From NCBI GenBank assembly GCA_017549665.1, contig JAFYUD010000153.1, positions 1 to 19,754 of the forward strand: a DNA stretch of 19,754 bases, read 5' to 3'. Each line of letters opens with the position of its first letter. Position 1 is the stretch's first letter. Below the pieces are notes generated by a model. The model worked only from the letters and a program-made list of their open reading frames with translations. It was not told where the DNA came from and ran no database searches. Positions 12,487-19,500 of this stretch are shown one piece after another. The DNA is from Clostridia bacterium (GTDB lineage: Bacteria; Bacillota_A; Clostridia; Oscillospirales; Acutalibacteraceae). The translations under genes were made by a program, and so were the position numbers.

Positions 12487-14517
12487 TTGAAGAAAGGAAT
12501 CGGAAAAAGAATTTCTGCCATAATACTGGCGGCTGTTATGTTGTTTTCAATATACATTCCGTCTTATGCGGCTGAAAGCACCTCTTTTCTTTATGAAGTA
12601 ATTTCCGGAAGCACAAGTGTGCGTATTACAGGTTATAAGGGTAACGCAGAAAATATTGTTATTCCCGATATAATTGACGGTCGTACCGTTGTTGAGATTA
12701 GTGCCTCGGCTTTTGAGTCAAATAATACCGTCAGGTCGGTTGCAATTTCAGCAAACGTTCTGAAGATTATGAAAAATGCATTCAGGAATTGTCCTTTGCT
12801 TCAGAGTGTTTCAGTTCCTGCATCCGTAACATCAATCGGTGATTATGCTTTTGCAGGCTGTGTGTCACTGACTTCGGTTTCGATATCATCGGCATCAACA
12901 TCAATCGGCAGCAGTGCATTTGAAGGCTGTACGGCACTTAACAGCATTACGATTCCGTCTACAAAAATCGGATATGCGGCATTCAGGAACTGTACTGCTC
13001 TTGAAAAAATCAACCTGATGGATTCGGTTCAGTCTGTTGACAGATGCGCTTTTGACGGTACTGCATGGTATAACAGTCAGCCTGAAGGACTTCTTGTGCT
13101 CGGCAAGGTTGTTTATGCTTATACCGGTGATGAAAAGGAAGTTGTTCTCCCTGCTTCTGCAAGATGTATTGCTTATTATGCATTCAGTGAAACTGATGTT
13201 ACAAGCGTAGTTCTTCCTGAAGGTCTTTATTATATCGGACTTTATGCTTTCTATAAGTGTGATAATCTCGAATATATTTCCGTTCCCGAATCTGTAATCA
13301 GCATCGGCTCATATGCTCTCGGCTATACAGCCGTGGGCAGAATGGAAAACTTTAAGATTTATTGCTATAAAGATTCTACGGCTATGCTGTGGGCATCAAA
13401 CAACTCCATTGATTACGAGCTTATAGATGATTGTGATCATCTGTATTCAGACTGGATTGTAACTGTTGAGCCTGACTGCGTAAGCGGCGGCGCCAAGTAC
13501 AGACGTTGTTCAAGATGTAACAATGTTGAAAATCAGGCGATTCCTGCAAACGGACACAGCTTCAGCGGATGGGTTTCAATCAGTGAGCTTTCTTGTACAA
13601 CTGATGAAATCAAGCGCAGAACATGTACCGTGTGCGGTGAAAATGAAGACAGTGTAAAGGTTACAAAGGGGCATACATGGGGCAGCTGGAATGTTACGGT
13701 AAATCCCGCATGCTCAGAAAACGGTGAACAGACCCATACCTGTACTGTCTGCGGAGTTTCCGAAACTCAGGCAATAGATCCTACAGGTCATATCTGGATT
13801 GTGAATGAATCTACTGATTCTGAGGGCTGGGTTGAAATGTCACAGCCTGCCTGTGCAACTCCCGGTGTGAACGTGAGAACTTGTGCTGTCTGCAGTGAAG
13901 AAGAAACCAAGGATATCGAAGGTCCCGGACACGTGGCTTACGAATGGACAGTGGTAACAGATCCCACAGCCGTTTCAACAGGTGTAAAAGAGGGTGTGTG
14001 TACTGTCTGCGGTGAGACATTTACAGCAGAGATCCCGATGATTACTGAGGAGCTTCCCGATGATGTAAAGCTTCTTACTCTTAAAGATAATGCTACAATC
14101 GAATTCAATGATATAAGATCATGTGTCAAAAATGTAAAAGCAGAGACATCTGTAACAGACCTTCTTCTTGAATTCAGATATCCCGGTCATATTATTGTTA
14201 CTGATTCAGCTGTTGTAAATCAGCTTGAAGCAGAAGATACAGTGCCTACAGGAAGTTATCTGATTCTTGTAAGATATAATGAAACAACAGAGCAGTATGA
14301 CTTCGTTGATGCAGTGTGCGTTGCTGTAAAAGGTGATGTTCAGTGTGACGGTAAAGTTACTGCTGCTGATGCAAGACTTGCCCTGAGAGTATCAGCCGGA
14401 CTCGAAAAGCTTTCTGAGCCAGCATCAATTGCATCCGATATAGACGGTGACGGTAAAACCACCGCATCTGATGCAAGAAAAATACTCAGAGTAGCAAGTA
14501 AGCTTGATACATTCTGA
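12487..14517 (+). CDS. Secreted BspA-type leucine-rich-repeat protein with Cys-repeat region and dockerin
   Basis: 676 residues. Residues 1-28 are a Sec signal peptide (basic KKGIGKR, hydrophobic core, cleavage likely after SYA). Residues about 45-300 are BspA/LRR_5-type repeats of the form IGxxAFxxCxxLxSVxIPxSV. Residues 318-517 hold five repeats with PxC, CxxC and His residues (separate entry). About 519-615 is a beta-rich domain common before dockerins. Residues 616-672 are a type I dockerin with two Ca2+-binding, F-hand-like repeats (CDGKVTAADARLALR and DIDGDGKTTASDARKILR). It is probably exported and attached through a cohesin partner, with an adhesive or binding role; no catalytic domain is seen. 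The start is TTG with AGGAG eight bases upstream; nearby ATGs at 12479 and 12482 are out of frame. Confidence 0.9.
   Translation: MKKGIGKRISAIILAAVMLFSIYIPSYAAESTSFLYEVISGSTSVRITGYKGNAENIVIPDIIDGRTVVEISASAFESNNTVRSVAISANVLKIMKNAFRNCPLLQSVSVPASVTSIGDYAFAGCVSLTSVSISSASTSIGSSAFEGCTALNSITIPSTKIGYAAFRNCTALEKINLMDSVQSVDRCAFDGTAWYNSQPEGLLVLGKVVYAYTGDEKEVVLPASARCIAYYAFSETDVTSVVLPEGLYYIGLYAFYKCDNLEYISVPESVISIGSYALGYTAVGRMENFKIYCYKDSTAMLWASNNSIDYELIDDCDHLYSDWIVTVEPDCVSGGAKYRRCSRCNNVENQAIPANGHSFSGWVSISELSCTTDEIKRRTCTVCGENEDSVKVTKGHTWGSWNVTVNPACSENGEQTHTCTVCGVSETQAIDPTGHIWIVNESTDSEGWVEMSQPACATPGVNVRTCAVCSEEETKDIEGPGHVAYEWTVVTDPTAVSTGVKEGVCTVCGETFTAEIPMITEELPDDVKLLTLKDNATIEFNDIRSCVKNVKAETSVTDLLLEFRYPGHIIVTDSAVVNQLEAEDTVPTGSYLILVRYNETTEQYDFVDAVCVAVKGDVQCDGKVTAADARLALRVSAGLEKLSEPASIASDIDGDGKTTASDARKILRVASKLDTF
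13438..14037 (+). repeat. Five degenerate Cys/His-rich protein repeats of about 39-47 residues
   Basis: Within the LRR/dockerin protein, residues 318-517 repeat the pattern H-x-W-x(6)-P-x-C-x(7-8)-R-x-C-x-x-C-x(7)-I-x(3)-G. Units begin at DHLYSDW, HSFSGW, HTWGSW, HIWIVN and HVAYEW. Units 1-4 keep three cysteines; unit 5 has lost the first one (PTAV instead of PxC). Three Cys plus a recurring His per unit could bind zinc or form disulfides outside the cell; which one cannot be told from sequence. Confidence 0.85.
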
Positions 14518-14525
14518 TAAAAAAT

Positions 14526-14555
14526 AAAGTACGGATCAGATCCGTACTTTTTTTT
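14526..14555. terminator. Bidirectional intrinsic terminator
   Basis: A perfect 11-bp stem (AAAGTACGGAT 14526-14536 with ATCCGTACTTT 14540-14550), loop CAG, then T5 on +; on - it is followed by TTTATTTT. It ends the metY/LRR operon on + and the pgm-U32 operon on -. The U32 stop codon (14554-14556) overlaps the + strand T run. Confidence 0.93.
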
Positions 14556-15762
14556 ATAATCTTTTTCTGAGAATGTCACCTTCGTGAAGCTCAACGGGAC
14601 ATTCAACACTGAGAATTTCCTGCGGAATGTGGGCAGATTCTCTTGAAGTACCGTTTTTGTCAACGATGCTTGTAACTGTAAAGCTCTGACCTGAAGAGAA
14701 AGGAGAGAGGACTTCAAGTGTGTCACCCACACTGAATTTGTTTCTCATTTCAACGAAGTATCTTCCGTCGGTATCCTTGCTCCGGACAATGCCGATGAAT
14801 TTACAGCTCTGTCTGTAAAGACCGTCATTGTTATGATCGTATTTCAATGCACCGTAGTAGAAGCCTGTGGAATATGGTCTGTGGCTCGCACATTCAAGCT
14901 CATGATGAAGTGTGTCAAGTGTTGCTGTGCCGTTGATACGCTGTCTGTATGCATTAGTGACAGTTGCAACATAGTAGGGCGATTTCATTCTTCCTTCAAT
15001 CTTGAATGAAATAACGCCGGCCTTTGCGATTTCGTCAATAAAGTCAATACAGCAAAGGTCGTGAGAGCTGAGAATTGCAGATGCACCGTTTTCTTCAATA
15101 ACAGTAAAGTGCTGCTCAGGTCTTTTCTCTTCAACAATATTGTACATCCATCTGCAGGGCTGTGTGCAATCACCGTGATTGCCGCTTTTACCTGTAAGGT
15201 ATGAGCTGATAAGACATCTGCCTGAATATGACATACACATTGCACCGTGGACGAATGTCTCGATTTCAAGCTCCTTCGGTGTTCTCTGACGAAGCTCGGC
15301 AATTTCTTCAAGTGTCATTTCTCTGCCGAGAACAACTCTTTCTGCACCCATATTATAATATGTTTCAGCAGTTCTGAAATTCTGAATATTTGCCTGAGTG
15401 CTGATGTGCACGGGCAGGTCGGGAGCTGCGCTTCTGATTGTGACGACTGAGCCTAAGTCAGAGACGATAACGCCGTCTACACCTGTTTCGTAAAGGAATC
15501 TGGCGTAATCAGACAGCTTGTCAATTTCACTGTTTGTAGCAAAACAGTTAACTGTAATATAAATCTTTTTACCCTTTGAGTGTACCAGCTGAGTTGCTTC
15601 AACTATACCTTCAGCTGAAAATCCTGCATTTTCGGCACGAAGCTGAAGCAGGGGACCGCCGCAGTAAACGGCATCTGCACCGAAATGCAGGGCAGTAGTT
15701 AGACTCTCAAAACTGCCCGCAGGGCATAATAATTCTGTACCTTTAAAAATATTGTCCATCAT
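14554..15762 (-). CDS. U32 family peptidase / TrhP-like tRNA hydroxylation protein
   Basis: 402 residues. The U32 signature ETFVHGAMC is at 168-176, with further cysteines C183, C199 and C203 in SGRCLIS and GDCTQPC, the set expected to hold an Fe-S cluster. The N-terminal LLCPAGSFESL opens a TIM-barrel-like domain (to about 300), and the C-terminal 80 residues form a small beta domain. U32 proteins were first called collagenase-like peptidases. The branch with this length and Cys pattern includes E. coli TrhP and Bacillus YrrN/YrrO, which help hydroxylate uridine 34 of tRNA, so that role is preferred by inference. Two adjacent ATGs (15762 and 15759) share one AGGA, 5 or 8 bases away; the second has better spacing. 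The start overlaps the stop of a 34-residue ORF upstream. Confidence 0.88.
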   Translation of the reverse strand: MMDNIFKGTELLCPAGSFESLTTALHFGADAVYCGGPLLQLRAENAGFSAEGIVEATQLVHSKGKKIYITVNCFATNSEIDKLSDYARFLYETGVDGVIVSDLGSVVTIRSAAPDLPVHISTQANIQNFRTAETYYNMGAERVVLGREMTLEEIAELRQRTPKELEIETFVHGAMCMSYSGRCLISSYLTGKSGNHGDCTQPCRWMYNIVEEKRPEQHFTVIEENGASAILSSHDLCCIDFIDEIAKAGVISFKIEGRMKSPYYVATVTNAYRQRINGTATLDTLHHELECASHRPYSTGFYYGALKYDHNNDGLYRQSCKFIGIVRSKDTDGRYFVEMRNKFSVGDTLEVLSPFSSGQSFTVTSIVDKNGTSRESAHIPQEILSVECPVELHEGDILRKRL

Positions 15763-15863
15763 AATATTCCTGATGCAAGAACTGAAATAAGTACTGATAT
15801 ACAGCTAAGACCAAGCAGTACAGCGAGTATGATAGATACTATTTTAGTGAATTTCTTATTCAT
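15759..15863 (-). CDS. Small membrane protein, 34 residues (hypothetical)
   Basis: ATG at 15863 to TGA at 15759-15761. The product begins MNKKFTK, followed by an almost unbroken hydrophobic stretch from about residue 8 to the C-terminal ASGIL, so it is a single-span membrane peptide with a basic cytoplasmic N-terminus. AAGGA eight bases before the ATG overlaps the pgm stop codon. The stop overlaps the first U32 ATG by four bases and shares one base with the second. Good Shine-Dalgarno spacing and tight packing on both sides argue for real translation. In size and topology it resembles the tiny single-span membrane proteins of Firmicutes (for example Prli42/DUF4044-like), but homology is not established. 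Function is unknown; it may also only couple U32 translation to pgm. Confidence 0.68.
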   Translation of the reverse strand: MNKKFTKIVSIILAVLLGLSCISVLISVLASGIL

Positions 15864-15868
15864 TGCAT

Positions 15869-17593
15869 TTATCCTTCGATTCCCATAATAGATTTTATGC
15901 CGTCAGCAAATACATCAGTCTGCTTTTCTGCATTCTCTCTTGTGTCGGCATGAGATGTGATATAAATTTTGATCTTAGGCTCTGTGCCTGAAGGTCTGAT
16001 GATGATTTTATTGTCATCGGGAAGAGTGTATGAAAGTACGTTTGACTTGGGAAGTGTGATTTTCTCTGTTGCGCCTGTGAGTGTGTCTGTTGTGACACTT
16101 GTAAGGTAATCTGCGACCTTGATAACGGGAAGTCCGCCGATTTCCTTGGGGGCATTGTTTCTCATGTCAGACATCATGTCACTCATTTTCTTCATACCGT
16201 CTGCACCTTCAAAACCGAAGTTGAGAAGAGTGTTGAGATACATGCCGTATTTGTCGTAAAGATAATTCATTACGTCAACAAGAGTCTTGCCCTGAGTCTT
16301 ATAGTAAGCTGCCATTTCAATGATGATCATTGCGCCGTTGACAGCATCCTTTTCACGGACATGTGTACCTGAAAGATAACCGTAGCTTTCTTCCATACCG
16401 ATTTCAAAACGGTCTTCTTCGCCCTTGTCCTTAAGCTGCTCAATAAGCTCACCGATGTACTTGAAGCCTGTAAGAAGGTCAAATACTTCTGCATTGTAGT
16501 CGTTTGCAATCGCTCTGATAAGCTCAGAAGTAACAATTGTTTTTACAATAGCAGCATTTTCCTTAAGCTCACCGTGTGCCTGTCTTCTTGAAAGGATGTA
16601 TTCTGTAAGCATACAGCCTACTTCATTACCTGTCATAAGCTTATACTCACCGTTGTGACGAACTGCAATACCTACACGGTCACAGTCAGGGTCAGTAGCA
16701 AGCATGATGTCAGCAGGGAATTCATCGGTCATCTTCATGCCTTCTTCAAATACCTGCTGGATTTCAGGGTTGGGGAAAGGACATGTGGGGAATGTTCCGT
16801 CAGGCTTTTCCTGACTGAGAACTATCTTGAGATCCTTAACGCCGATTTTCTTGAGAATTGTCTTGACGGGCTTGTTGCCTGTACCGTTAAGAGGAGAGTA
16901 GATAACCTTGAGGTCAGCTTTCTTGCAGATGCCCTTTTCAATCTGACGGGAAAGAACATCACTGTAGAAATCATCAATAAGCCAGTCTTCAATGAAGTCA
17001 ACCATGTCTTCTGCAAGAGCATCCTCGAAGTCCATGATTTTTACGTCATTGAATATATCAACCTGAGAGATGTATTCATAAGTTCTCTTTGCAGCCTCGT
17101 CAGTCATCTGATAACCCTTTGAGTCATAGCACTTGTAGCCGTTGTACTTAGAAGGATTGTGGCTTGCAGTAAGAACAATACCTGAGCTGCAGTGAAGTCT
17201 GATTACAGCGTAGGAAATCATGGGAGTAGGCATAAGCTCATCGAAAATATAAACCTTGATGCCGTTAGCAGCAAGAACACCTGCAGCTGTCTTTGCGAAA
17301 AGGTCAGACTTGATTCTTGAGTCGTAGCCGATAGCAACGCTGGGCTCGTCAAAAGCTTCGTTAAGGTAGTTTGCAAGTCCCTGTGTTGCCTGAGCGACTG
17401 TATATATGTTCATTCTGTTTGTGCCGGCTCCGATAACACCTCTGAGACCGCCTGTACCGAATTCAAGACTTCTGTAGAATCTGTCAAGGATTTCGTCTGA
17501 GTTTCCTCTGATTGATTCAAGCTCCTCGATCAGATCGGGGTCCTTTGTTGCATTTTTAAGCCAGTATTCATACATGAAATTGTAATCTGTCAC
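15869..17593 (-). CDS. Phosphoglucomutase/phosphomannomutase (phospho-sugar mutase)
   Basis: 574 residues, the length of the PgcA-like alpha-phosphoglucomutases of Firmicutes. Domain landmarks: FGTGGLRG (45-52), the phosphoserine loop TASHNP (Ser144), the Mg2+ loop DPDCDR (Asp301, Asp303, Asp305), the sugar-binding EESYGYL (401-407) and the phosphate-binding RPSGTEPK (533-540). It interconverts glucose 1-phosphate and glucose 6-phosphate, feeding UDP-glucose, glycogen and envelope glycan synthesis. Mannose or glucosamine phosphates remain possible, but the length and the GMEESYGYL motif favour glucose. The start is GTG with AAGGA ten bases upstream; no ATG in that position is in frame, and the next Met (residue 7) lacks a ribosome site. 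First gene of a tight unit with the 34-residue ORF and the U32 gene. Confidence 0.94.
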   Translation of the reverse strand: MTDYNFMYEYWLKNATKDPDLIEELESIRGNSDEILDRFYRSLEFGTGGLRGVIGAGTNRMNIYTVAQATQGLANYLNEAFDEPSVAIGYDSRIKSDLFAKTAAGVLAANGIKVYIFDELMPTPMISYAVIRLHCSSGIVLTASHNPSKYNGYKCYDSKGYQMTDEAAKRTYEYISQVDIFNDVKIMDFEDALAEDMVDFIEDWLIDDFYSDVLSRQIEKGICKKADLKVIYSPLNGTGNKPVKTILKKIGVKDLKIVLSQEKPDGTFPTCPFPNPEIQQVFEEGMKMTDEFPADIMLATDPDCDRVGIAVRHNGEYKLMTGNEVGCMLTEYILSRRQAHGELKENAAIVKTIVTSELIRAIANDYNAEVFDLLTGFKYIGELIEQLKDKGEEDRFEIGMEESYGYLSGTHVREKDAVNGAMIIIEMAAYYKTQGKTLVDVMNYLYDKYGMYLNTLLNFGFEGADGMKKMSDMMSDMRNNAPKEIGGLPVIKVADYLTSVTTDTLTGATEKITLPKSNVLSYTLPDDNKIIIRPSGTEPKIKIYITSHADTRENAEKQTDVFADGIKSIMGIEG

Positions 17594-17630
17594 AGATAAT
17601 CATTCCTTAACATAAATTTTATCATTATAT

Positions 17631-17658
17631 ATTATATACTATTTTGTGATAAATGCAA
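17631..17658 (-). promoter_or_regulatory. Putative promoter of the pgm-U32 operon
   Basis: On the - strand, TTGCAT (17658-17653) and a perfect TATAAT (17636-17631) are 16 bp apart, 38 bp upstream of the pgm GTG. A second TATAAT lies at 17629-17624. It is divergent from the comM promoter 32 bp away. Confidence 0.68.
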
Positions 17659-17689
17659 ATAGATTTTATCAAATTTTTTATCTTTTTTA

Positions 17690-17718
17690 TTGACAAAAAG
17701 GAGCGTGTATAGTAAAAT
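17690..17718 (+). promoter_or_regulatory. Sigma-A promoter of comM
   Basis: A perfect TTGACA (17690-17695) and TAAAAT (17713-17718) with a 17-bp spacer. The expected start near 17725 leaves a leader of about 30 nt. The position shows that the longer in-frame TTG at 17690 is part of the -35 box, not a start codon. Confidence 0.82.
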
Positions 17719-17755
17719 TTTATCAAAACAAATGTTCAATCGGAGGCGTGTGTCT

Positions 17756-19288
17756 ATGTTTGCAACCGTTACAAGTGCAGGTGTGCTTGGAATGCATTCA
17801 TATATGGTTGATATTGAAGCTGATATCGCTATGGGAAAATCAAGATTTGACATTGTCGGACTGCCCGATGCGGCGGTTTCCGAATCACGTGACAGAGTCC
17901 GTGCTGCAATGAAAAACAGCGGTTTTGACTTTCCTCAGGTGCATATAACAGTAAATCTTGCCCCTGCAGATATACGTAAAGAAGGTCCTATTTATGACCT
18001 TCCCATTCTGATTGCACTTATGACTGCATCAAGACAGCTTGTCTGCAATATTGACGGCTGTGCGTTTATCGGTGAATTGTCTCTGGGCGGTGAGGTGCAT
18101 CATGTGAACGGTGTGCTGCCCATGGTTATTGAAGCGAGAAACAATGGTATAAAAAGAATATTTGTGCCCAAGGACAACGAATACGAGGCATCAGTTGTTG
18201 ACGGTATTGAAATTTATGCTGTCAGAAATGTAAAGGAGCTTATTCTTCATCTTACAGGTCAGCAGCTTATTGAGAAAACTGTTTTTGACAGTGAAGCTGA
18301 GTCTGATGAAAATTCATTTGAGCCTGATTTCTCAGATGTAAAAGGTCAGTTCCAGGCAAAGCGTGCATTGGAAATTGCAGCGGCAGGCGGACACAATATA
18401 CTTATGATAGGCCCTCCAGGCTCAGGAAAAAGTATGCTTGCGAAGCGTATTCCGTCAATTCTTCCCGATATGACATTTGACGAGTCACTGGAAACCACAA
18501 AGATTTTTTCAGTGGCAGGTCAGCTGCCGAAAAATATTCCTCTTATAAGAAAAAGACCCTTCAGGTCTCCGCATCATACGGTATCTGCTCCCGGTCTTTC
18601 AGGCGGAGGATCCATTCCCAAGCCGGGTGAGATTTCACTTGCGCACAACGGTGTACTGTTTCTTGATGAGCTTCCCGAATTTTCAAGAAATACTATGGAA
18701 GCTCTTCGTCAGCCTATAGAGGACGGACAGGTATCAATTTCGAGAGTCGCAGGTACTCTTACATATCCCTGCTCTGTTATGCTTGTCTGTGCAATGAATC
18801 CCTGCCCATGCGGTTATTACGGTCATCCTACAAAGAAATGTACATGTCCCAACGGTGCTGCTGCACGTTATCTTGCAAAGGTGTCAGGACCTCTTCTTGA
18901 CAGACTTGATATTCATATTGAAGTGCCTCAGGTCAGCTTTGATGAATTGTCTGATAAAGAAAAAGGGGAGCCGTCAGCACTTATAAAAGCACGAGTGAAT
19001 ACTGCAAGGAATATTCAGACACGAAGATTTGAAGGCACAGCAGTCAAATCAAATGCGCACATGACGGCAGAAATGACACGCAGATTCTGTATGCTTACAG
19101 ATAATGCGGCAATGATGCTTAAAAATTCATTTGATAAGCTTGGACTTTCAGCAAGAGCTTATGATAAGATTCTCAGACTCGCAAGGACGATTGCCGACCT
19201 TGACGCAAGTGAGAATATTGACATAAAGCATGTTGCAGAAGCTATTCAGTACAGAAGCCTTGACAGAAAATTCTGGAGTAATAATTAG
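17756..19288 (+). CDS. comM: YifB/ComM family AAA+ ATPase (Mg-chelatase-like)
   Basis: 510 residues, the normal ComM length. The N-terminal S5-fold/Lon-like domain (1-165) has the family pattern FDIVGLPDAAVSESRDRVRAA. The AAA+ core has Walker A GPPGSGKS (219-226), RSPHHTVS (270-277), Walker B LFLDE (301-305), and a Cys pair block AMNPCPCGYYG and KKCTC (Cys350, Cys352, Cys362, Cys364) that is family-typical. The C-terminal helical domain ends with AIQYRSLDRKF. ComM of naturally competent bacteria is a hexameric branch-migration helicase that helps integrate incoming DNA; in clostridia its role is unproven. The start is the ATG with GGAGG nine bases upstream; 22 extra in-frame residues upstream overlap the promoter. 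A terminator follows within 2 bp. Confidence 0.93.
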   Translation: MFATVTSAGVLGMHSYMVDIEADIAMGKSRFDIVGLPDAAVSESRDRVRAAMKNSGFDFPQVHITVNLAPADIRKEGPIYDLPILIALMTASRQLVCNIDGCAFIGELSLGGEVHHVNGVLPMVIEARNNGIKRIFVPKDNEYEASVVDGIEIYAVRNVKELILHLTGQQLIEKTVFDSEAESDENSFEPDFSDVKGQFQAKRALEIAAAGGHNILMIGPPGSGKSMLAKRIPSILPDMTFDESLETTKIFSVAGQLPKNIPLIRKRPFRSPHHTVSAPGLSGGGSIPKPGEISLAHNGVLFLDELPEFSRNTMEALRQPIEDGQVSISRVAGTLTYPCSVMLVCAMNPCPCGYYGHPTKKCTCPNGAAARYLAKVSGPLLDRLDIHIEVPQVSFDELSDKEKGEPSALIKARVNTARNIQTRRFEGTAVKSNAHMTAEMTRRFCMLTDNAAMMLKNSFDKLGLSARAYDKILRLARTIADLDASENIDIKHVAEAIQYRSLDRKFWSNN

Positions 19289-19289
19289 A

Positions 19290-19327
19290 AAAACAACAGA
19301 CGGAATTTTACTTCCGCCTGTTGTTTT
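19290..19327 (+). terminator. Intrinsic terminator of comM
   Basis: A long stem (19290-19305 with 19312-19327; AAAACAACAG/CTGTTGTTTT plus CGGAA/TTCCG around one A-C mismatch, 6-nt loop) starts 2 bp after the comM stop. The T-rich 3' arm supplies the U tract. Confidence 0.85.
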
Positions 19328-19368
19328 CTCAAGGATTGTCTTATATGATAAGAGGATAAGCTGAGTTA

Positions 19369-19383
19369 ACTACATATTGTAGT
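19369..19383. repeat. Perfect inverted repeat in the comM-downstream intergenic region
   Basis: ACTACA-TAT-TGTAGT, six bases per arm around a 3-nt centre. It lies in the non-coding stretch 19328-19500 upstream of the last gene. It could be a regulator-binding operator or a small hairpin; no U tract follows closely, so it is not a terminator. Confidence 0.4.
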
Positions 19384-19500
19384 ATATTTTTCCACAAGCA
19401 CATTATAAGGCAGATTTTCAGTAATGTCAAGTATAAAAAATGAAAAAATGAATAAAAAAACACTTTTCTGAATAGGAATTATCAGAGAGGTGTATTTTTT

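Noticed and set aside
13438..14037. DNA-level tandem repeat in the Cys-repeat region
   Set aside because: Repeats are clear in protein but diverged in DNA, so this is an old domain duplication, not a recent tandem or phase-variable repeat.
16655..17122. 155-codon open frame on the + strand inside pgm, and similar antisense frames inside murB, the ATPase and metY
   Set aside because: They mirror strongly conserved genes on the other strand, lack ribosome sites and show no domain; they arise from codon bias.
17690..17755. Longer ComM with 22 extra N-terminal residues
   Set aside because: The extension starts on the TTG of the -35 box and spans the promoter; the ATG at 17756 has GGAGG and begins with the family-typical N-terminus.
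19382..19407. GTATA...CATTATA, resembling a sporulation sigma-G/F promoter before the last gene
   Set aside because: The spacer of 14 bp is short for that class and the region is very AT-rich, so a chance match is likely.
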